Positions 57,623-64,000 of a DNA stretch of 64,000 nucleotides are shown here, in pieces. The notes beneath the pieces are model-generated. The model did not search any database, was not told the DNA's origin, and saw only the letters and a program-made list of their open reading frames with translations. The stretch is taken from contig OW240912.1 of NCBI GenBank assembly GCA_933207985.1, positions 197,635,771-197,699,770 on the forward strand, read 5' to 3'. The translations under genes were made by a program, and so were the position numbers. Source of the DNA: Pelobates cultripes (Eukaryota > Chordata > Amphibia > Anura > Pelobatidae). The first letter of the stretch is position 1. Every line of letters starts with the position of its first letter.

Positions 57623-58177
57623 GTCATTCTAAGTGTATTTTGTTACACACATATATATATATTAACAAAATACAGTTAGAATGAAATTACACATGAATAT
57701 ATAATTTATATTAAATTTTATTTATTAATATTATTGTAATTACATATATATCGTCATTCTAAGTGTATTTTAATACTAATATGTGCTTATATTAAAATAC
57801 ACTATGTATGACGTTACATATATACACACATATATATATATATATAATTTTATAACATGTCTAATAATTTTTACTTTCCCACCAGCAGGGGGACTTTGAC
57901 ATTTCAAACAGTCCCCCTGCTGGCAGATCCACAGCCAGCTATAGGGGGCCATGTGATTGCTCTTTGAGAGCGATCACATGGCCCCCGGGGGCTTCTTTTG
58001 CCGTTGGAGGGCTGCCTGGGCTGTGAGGCAGTCCTCCTGAAGCAGAGCGCCGGGTAGGTAAGTATCCCGGGCTCTCCAAGGCTCAAAGCCGTTAAGGCGT
58101 TCTATGCCGCCGCAACGGCTTTAAAGCCCACTTAATGCGGGACGGCATAGAACGCCGTAACAGCGTTAAGGGGTTAA
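56275..58177. mobile_element. TTAACCCC-ended palindromic element in ppie
   Basis: Starts TTAACCCCTTCAGGACGG and ends GCGTTAAGGGGTTAA, with TTAA at both tips. The inside has two inverted copies of a roughly 300-bp module centred near 56887 (GGCCAGTGTTTGTGACTAAG and its complement; GGTAGCCCAGGAATGAGAAT and complement), an AT-rich part with (TA)n hairpins (57577-57850), and GC hairpins (GGGGGCCATGTGATxGCTCT and complement; 58090-58160). It is non-coding and lies within the last ppie intron. Confidence 0.7.
57577..57621. repeat. (TA)n microsatellite
   Basis: TA run inside the palindromic element; shorter ones follow at 57650 and 57832. Confidence 0.9.
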
Positions 58178-58554
58178 AAGGAAAAGGAAAGCGTTTTTAT
58201 AGCCAAAAAAAAAAGTAGACATATGCACAAATCCCAATTAGCTGTGCTCAACATAACAAATGCCTGTTAATCAGTGTACGAAAGAATTGATTCATTCACC
58301 CACAATTAAACATTTGATTTGCTCAGCTTAGCTGAATGGGATTTGTATCCAAATCTAAAAAAAAAAAAAAATTTATATCATTCACCTAGGAATAACAAGA
58401 AACAAGTTAAAAATGATTGCATATGAAATGACAGTGCGAATTGCAATCTTTAAATAACAAAGGAAAGGAGTTCAATAGAGCAACACAGACAGATGTAACT
58501 ATCGTACTAGATGTAATTTTGGTTAGCAAATATGAGTACAACAGTAATACTCAC

Positions 58555-58697
58555 CTCTATTAGCTGCACCACATCCATTCCTTCCATCACTTCTCCAAAT
58601 ACCACATGTTTCCCATCAAGCCAGTCTGTCTTGTCACAAGTGATAAAGAACTGAGAGCCATTGGTGTTGGTTCCAGAATTTGCCATTGACAACAATC
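58555..58697 (-). CDS. ppie: ppie exon (cyclophilin active-site half)
   Basis: The minus-strand acceptor is TTTCCACCAG and the donor GTGAGT; 143 nt. It encodes [20 protein letters not shown], then [20 protein letters not shown]. It carries the cyclophilin residues equivalent to CypA Ala101, Asn102, Gln111, Phe113, Trp121 and His126; Trp is the one that gives cyclosporin binding. All are present, so catalytic competence is expected. It enters with two bases completing Gly from the previous exon. Confidence 0.97.
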
Positions 58698-59304
58698 CTG
58701 GTGGAAAGTAAAATCTTAGTCACAATCTCATGAAGATTTTAGCAATTCATATTTCATATAATGTAAAAAGTGTATAATGGAGTAGTGCTTTCTATTACTT
58801 ACCCAATAGCTTGTAGGGTTTTCTAACAACTTTGTCAATATATACAAAACCGATAAACCAATATAATGTAATACGGTATTTACAACACCTTACATGTATA
58901 TAAAACGTGAGATGGTGCACTCACATATACTAGAGCCTAATGTGATGGCTCAAATCCTTTGCGTTTCTGTGCCTTTAAGGTGCACCTCATATTTAAGCTG
59001 GGGTTTTACCATTGATTTGTAAAGAGGCAACATTTGATCTTGATCACGTGAATACCACTTCTTAATGAAAGAACCTTACTAAAATTTGCAAAAGCAGACT
59101 GGCATTGCATACTGTTACTTAGCTCCCAAGTCCTTTTCATTTAATGTTATACTTAATTCAACCCCATTTAATGTATAAGATGTTTGTGGTTTTTTTCCCC
59201 CAAAATACATGACTGTATTTATCTGCATTGAATTTCCTCTGCCACCTGCCTGTCCAGTCCCTCAATTTATCCAAATCATTGTGTATTTTTATGTGGAACT
59301 TTGA

Positions 59305-59862
59305 TTAAAGGACTACTCTAAGCATTATAAACACTTCAGCTTACTATTATGGTTACAGTGCAGTCTATGAATCGTTTAGGCATAAAACATATTGAAGTGC
59401 ACAATAGGCGCTATAACCATTTCATCTTGCTGAATTTGTTATTGTGCCTGTAGTCCCCTGGCACTGTCCTTCTATTCAGTGTTAACTCATTTTCAAGCAA
59501 TTTAACATGGAGTGAATGGATCCTGCCTTTCACAGCCAGGCCCCTACTGGAAGTATGGCTAGGGCATAGATTATACATTTCCTTCAAGCCATATCAATTC
59601 ATAACAGCAATGGGAACAGTTATTGGTGGAAAGCAGTCAGATGACACTCTCAGCCACATCCCAATGCTGCTCAGGCTAATGCTTCCTCATTTTTGTTAAA
59701 CTAATCTTTTCTGCATACATCAGGAATAAGTTTCTATTTTCACCTCTAAAGTATCTTTTTCTAAAACTGCAATGTTTTCAGCTGAAGGGTTAAGGAGACA
59801 GAGACCGTGCATTTTGACCACTTCAGTGAGATGAAGTGGTTTGGATGCCTCTAGTGTTTTAA
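59305..59862. mobile_element. T2-type MITE in ppie intron
   Basis: TTAAAGGACTACTCTAAGC at the left and CTCTAGTGTTTTAA at the right, with ACCACTTCAGTGAGATGAAGTGGT hairpin near the right end. The TTAA tips and inner hairpin match the family at 62794-63125. Confidence 0.55.
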
Positions 59863-60012
59863 AATGTAAAAATGTACTTCTGGGAAATCCTAGACTACTG
59901 AAATTTAGCATATGACTTTTATATTGAGCAGAAATATTTCAAGAAACAAAGCTGCAGGGAGACCAAAACAAAAGGATTGTCTCATAGTCTCGTATCAGGA
60001 GCGACTACATAC

Positions 60013-60198
60013 CTGGACCTGTGTGTTTCAAAATAAAGTTTTCATCTTCAAACTTGGATCCATATATAGATTTCCCTCCTGTACCATTGTGATTGGTAAA
60101 ATCTCCTGCCTGGCACATGAACTGCGGAATGACTCTGTGGAAACTACTGCCCTTGAAGCCAAATCCCTTTTCATGGGTGCACAAGCAGCGGAAGTTTT
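60013..60198 (-). CDS. ppie: ppie exon (cyclophilin core)
   Basis: The minus-strand acceptor is GTCCATAG and the donor GTATGT; 186 nt. It encodes [40 protein letters not shown] and [15 protein letters not shown] in frame. [11 protein letters not shown] holds the catalytic Arg (CypA Arg55) with Phe60, Met61 and Gln63 equivalents. Typical cyclophilins and human PPIE have QGGDF; this one has QAGDF. Confidence 0.97.
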
Positions 60199-60939
60199 CT
60201 ATGGACAGGAAGTAGAATTATCAGCATTTACATATGTCATCAGTTCTCTGGACAGCAGAGAAATGTCCTAATAATTGTGTATCTTGAAGGATATCATTTT
60301 TAGGTCCTCTTATTGAATAATTGACAAATTTGGCATTTATTAAAATAACATGGTAGTATTGGGAAATAAGGATTCATGGAATTGCAAATTTTAAACAAAA
60401 ATGCAGAAGAGCATTTTACAGCACAACTATTTTGGCTTAAAATATGCAACTGTCAATTTCCAACAACTGCTTTTTAGCATATAAATCCCTTAAGCCTAAA
60501 ACAAGGACATGAAATTTGCAATATATTCCAATTATTTTACAGGTAATCAAACTGCTTAAAATAGTTGTTTACAGATTAGCATCACTAAGGAATTTTTTTA
60601 TAACAAATAAATAGTAAGTAACAGACAAAAAAGTACCTCTCCAGACGTGGGCCTCAATGAGTAAGCGTTAAAAAAAATGTAAATGTAATATATTGTGTGT
60701 GTGAATATAATTTTTTATATATATAAACATTTTGAATAAATAATTTTAAAAGTGTATTAAAAACCAGTGCCAAATGTGAGACAAACCCCAATTTTTATTC
60801 CTGCTCTTTGAGATTAGATTCCAAATTGTAGCAAATTGAAATTTTAAATGGCAAACCTTAGGCTACAAGAGTTAGTTACAGTTTAGCCATTCATATTTAG
60901 TTTTGCTACAATTCAGTTTAGTGGTAGCTTTATTAGTTA

Positions 60940-61260
60940 CAACTGATCAATAAAGGGAATCTATAGGCACCTTGATTGTTCCATCCCAATGAAATAGTCT
61001 GGGTGCTTTGTATGTCTTTTAAACCCTGCAACTCTTCAGGAACGCCAATGTTATCATTGAATCTCATGGAAAAGCATTTGACTGGTGCAGCACAGTGTTT
61101 GTTCTGTACATTTCCAAGTGCTTCTCTATGGACAAGCATTGTATTGGCTGAGATCATCAATCTTGATAACGTCAGCCAGGGAGGGAGCAGAACAGAGAAG
61201 GAAGGTAGAGGGACACTATAGCACTAGGAATACATAAATTTATTCCTAACATAAGAGGAA
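60940..61260. mobile_element. T2-like repeat cluster in ppie intron
   Basis: AAAGGGAATCTATAGGCACC near 60952, the AAGCATTGTATTGGCTGAGATCATC segment shared with 35085-35110, and GAGGGACACTATAGCACTAGG at 61210 mark one or two decayed members. Confidence 0.45.
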
Positions 61261-61772
61261 TCAAGCTAAAATGTACCTCCATTCCAAAGGGAGGACAAGT
61301 TGCCAGCCCAATCCTCCTCCGGTGACATAATTCCCTCCCACTGGAGAGGAAGGGATGACAATGAGGACAGACTGAGGAGGTGTGTAATCTCTCCATTTGC
61401 CGTCTGTCTGCAGAATGCTATGTGTGCTACTGACAGACACCAGCTATTCATAGAAAAGACCCGATCATGGATATTTTTAAATCTTTACTTTCCTGATGTC
61501 TAATGGAATCACTTTGTCAACCCTTTTGCTTACTTGCAAATAGGACATATCCAGAGAAGAGGACTTGCCTAAAGTGTTCCAATGTTATTGCTTCAGTACT
61601 TTGATATATTTAACACTAACAGTAATGAAGAGAAAAAAAAAAAAACCTTGTACTGAACACAAAACACTCCCCACAAGATCAGACATACACTCGTAAAATA
61701 CCGCTCGTTATCACACTGAATGTGTTCAGGCAACTTCACCCAATGCAGCGTACAAGTGAATTATGCACATAC

Positions 61773-61896
61773 CTGCTGTCATCGGCACAATATCAGCTCG
61801 AAGCAAGAATCGAATGCGACCAGCAGGTTTGTTCCCTATCTTAACATCCATGTAAACTTGCGGGTTTGCACGTACTTTTTTTGCAGGTGGTTCTCC
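61773..61896 (-). CDS. ppie: ppie exon (linker and first cyclophilin strands)
   Basis: The minus-strand acceptor is TTTTTTCAG and the donor GTATGT; 124 nt. It encodes [20 protein letters not shown] and [20 protein letters not shown]. This is the end of the basic linker and the first beta strands of the cyclophilin fold ([15 protein letters not shown]). Its last base joins the next exon to give Glu of the TAENF motif. Confidence 0.97.
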
Positions 61897-62561
61897 CTGA
61901 AAAAATTCAAACATTTACAAAATTCAAATCAATTCAAATTCAATCATTGAGACAAATTTATTATAGTTCAAAGTTCAGTTCAGTTCAGCCAAAAACACTA
62001 TGGCTTCTGGAACTGAAGTAAAACACAAGCTAATATACGATGTATAGAACAGTATAATATATCACAGGCACACAAGGTTATATTTCTTCCTAAAATGGTT
62101 TGGCTCTGTATGGCTTTTAATTAAATTTGTACATACACTTCCAGGTGTGTTTTATAGCTTAGAAGCTGCTTAGAAGCTGCCTACAGTAAAGTGCGCAAAG
62201 AAGATTCTATTTCTCTATTTTTATTCGTTAAATAATATCATCTGAACAGTGAGTAAATATTTACTATTAGTCATTACGTAAAAATAATCCCAAGATCAAC
62301 CAAAGGGTGTACAGCAGTTTAAGAATGAGATGGGAAAGAACTAAATTGTAAATGGAATATGATGTGTTAATGCGTATGTGCATACTTTCATATGGGGTAA
62401 ATGTACCGTAAATCAGAAATATAAAATTCAATTTAAAGTTAATTTGACATTTATTCATGGCACACACAAACATAAAAGCTTATATAATTTGTCTTTCATT
62501 AAAAAAAAACAAAAAAAACTGTGTGCATGAAATGTAGTTCTCTTTAGAAAGTCAATGGTAC

Positions 62562-62662
62562 CTCTTTAATTTCTGTTTTGGATGCATCTGTTACTTCCCC
62601 TTCTTGATTTTCTTCCAATGTTTTTCCAGAGAACTTCTTTAGCCAGTCATCATCAGACCAAA
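62562..62662 (-). CDS. ppie: ppie exon (RRM-cyclophilin linker)
   Basis: The minus-strand acceptor is CCGGTTAG and the donor GTACCA; 101 nt. It encodes [20 protein letters not shown] and [13 protein letters not shown], the acidic linker typical of [23 protein letters not shown] is close to the mammalian protein; the following part varies. The acceptor has a short pyrimidine tract. Confidence 0.93.
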
Positions 62663-62793
62663 CTAACCGGATGACAGGAATATTGATTATTTTCTACCCA
62701 AGGCATGAAAGACAATTAAAAAAAAGCAATCCAGCCACAACCAGAAATCTGCTTGTAAAAAAGGGAAATTCGATTTCAGTTGTATATTCATTA

Positions 62794-63125
62794 TTAAAGG
62801 ACCACTATAGTGCCAGGAAAACATACTCGTTTTGCTGGCACCATAGTGCCCTGAGGGTGCCCCCACCCTCGGGGTCCCACTCCCGCCAGGCTGAATGGAG
62901 AGGAAGGGGTTAATCCCTTACCTTTTTTCCCAGTGCCGGGCTCCCTCACAGTGAGAAGCGCGGAAGCGCCTCTAGCGGCTGTCAATGAGATTAACCCATT
63001 TGTAAACATAGCAGTTTCTCTGAAACTGCTATGTTTACAGCAGAAAGGGTTAATCCTAGATGGACCTGGCACCCAGACCACTTCATTGAGCTGAAGTGGT
63101 CTGGGTGCCTATAGTGGTGCTTTAA
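62794..63125. mobile_element. Complete T2-type MITE, 332 bp
   Basis: TTAAAGGACCACTATAG at the left and CTATAGTGGTGCTTTAA at the right are inverted ends with one mismatch, and TTAA marks both tips. CCAGACCACTTCATTGAGCTGAAGTGGTCTGG is a perfect-looking hairpin near the right end. This is the best preserved family member in the window. Confidence 0.8.
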
Positions 63126-63806
63126 CCATTATGCAGTTGTCTTTGAAGTTTTCAGTGAAAAAATGCAAAGAAATTGTGAGGGTATCCAGTCACAGGTCAG
63201 TAACAAGAAAGAAAATGAAACTGCTTGCACACAAATTGAAGCCCAAGATGAACGGTCACTGTTGTGAATGTAAACCCAATGGATTTTGTGATTGATAATG
63301 TACCTTTCTTAATATGCAGGATTTTAGTTGTGCTGTAGCAAAAGCCTGCAGCAAGAGCTTGTCCTACACCATGCATTACCAACCAGAAATAGACTGCTCA
63401 AAGTAGGAGAGACTGTAAGTAAAATACAGCCACAACCAATTGCACTACAGCCAATAGAAGCCAACTTTGCACGCAGGGGACTTTATGTGTAAAGTGTTTG
63501 TATAGATGACCAGCGTAATGGCAAATTACTTGTAAAGGGTAACTGCCAAATTAACTCTTGTTTTAAATTAACATTTTTAAATTATACATTTTTACATGGT
63601 GGTGAAGCCACCTTGAGATTCTGTTTTGTGATATTTCTTCATTTAGAAGTTTGCAGATGTAATACCGAGTTGCACCCCACCACCATTCACAACATATTTA
63701 TACTTTTGCATATTTGTTGGGTATTTACAAAGCCTGTGGTTTACTGGACATGAACAGTCTTTACATGACAATTATATATACAGTGTTTGGTGTAATTAGC
63801 ACTTAC
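63126..63806. other. ppie intron, no feature recognised
   Basis: No coding or named repeat seen between the MITE and the next exon. Confidence 0.5.
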
Positions 63807-63888
63807 CAGCTTTGGAAGACCCTTCTTTTAACCTCATGGGTTTAGCCAGATTGACACGTATCGTTCTTCCAAACAATTCTGACTCATT
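63807..63888 (-). CDS. ppie: ppie exon (end of RRM)
   Basis: The minus-strand acceptor is ATTTCATAG and the donor GTAAGT; 82 nt. It encodes [20 protein letters not shown] and [21 protein letters not shown] is the last strand of the RRM. The trailing G joins the next exon to give Val of VWSDDDW. The upstream RRM exons lie beyond 64000. Confidence 0.96.
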
Positions 63889-64000
63889 CTATGAAATAAA
63901 AAAAATATAATGTACGTTCATCCACAATAACCAATACATACTAATCATTACATTATATTCAGACAAAAAACTCAAATTAAAGTATTTTATAAGTATGATT

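Larger units (their letters stand above)
55940..64000 (-). other. ppie: ppie gene, last six coding exons (5' partial)
   Basis: Peptidyl-prolyl cis-trans isomerase E (cyclophilin E, CYP33): a nuclear protein with an N-terminal RRM and a C-terminal cyclophilin domain, associated with the spliceosome and with the MLL PHD finger in mammals. Six exons of 82, 101, 124, 186, 143 and 69 nt encode 234 residues ending in CGEYV, which matches the C-terminal 234 of the 301-residue human protein. Missing are the first about 67 residues (most of the RRM). All splice sites are GT-AG and phases fit, so it is the functional gene rather than a retrocopy. It is convergent with bmp8, 30 kb away. Confidence 0.95.

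Noticed and set aside
55940..63888. ppie as a processed retrocopy
   Set aside because: Six exons have proper GT-AG introns, no stops and consistent phases.

Overview
This is vertebrate nuclear DNA, most likely from a frog or toad. Two spliced protein-coding genes are present and point tail-to-tail. bmp8 (a TGF-beta family growth factor) lies on the plus strand with exons 2-7 at 18333-25878. ppie (cyclophilin E, a spliceosome-associated peptidyl-prolyl isomerase) lies on the minus strand with its last six coding exons at 63888-56015. Every exon has AG/GT borders and the reading phase carries across each junction. Human PPIE and BMP8B are also convergent neighbours, so the pair is a conserved linkage. 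bmp8 exon 1 and the first ppie exons lie outside the window or were not found. The anuran assignment is an inference from the mobile DNA: T2/Kolobok-type MITEs with TTAAAGG ends, several L1 lineages, L2/CR1, DIRS and Penelope-like elements, and hAT elements.

Nearly everything else is layered transposable elements. From 3.4 to 12.6 kb, two L1 fragments carry solo LTRs with 5-bp target duplications; one LTR carries a 2.5-kb hAT element that contains two expanded minisatellites. bmp8 intron 6 (20499-25728) holds an antisense L1 with a Penelope-like insert, and an LTR split by an L2 copy. The 30-kb intergenic region between the two genes (26-56 kb) contains: an element with split direct repeats in the Ngaro style, flanked by (TA)n on both sides; a palindromic TTAACCCC-ended element; several hAT elements with 8-bp duplications; a foldback element; and a 7.7-kb DIRS element. 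The DIRS element is interrupted by a second foldback element and by an internally deleted L1 that still has an intact ORF1; that L1 in turn carries a solo LTR.

The two host genes are unrelated in function: one makes a secreted morphogen, the other a nuclear RNA-splicing factor. No element ORF looks like a complete autonomous transposon; the best preserved is the L1 ORF1 at 52821-53807. I found no convincing CRISPR array, operon or bacterial-type feature. The most interesting structures are the two foldback elements with 13-14 bp target duplications, the split-direct-repeat element, the hammerhead-ribozyme-like cores and the inverted telomere-like block.
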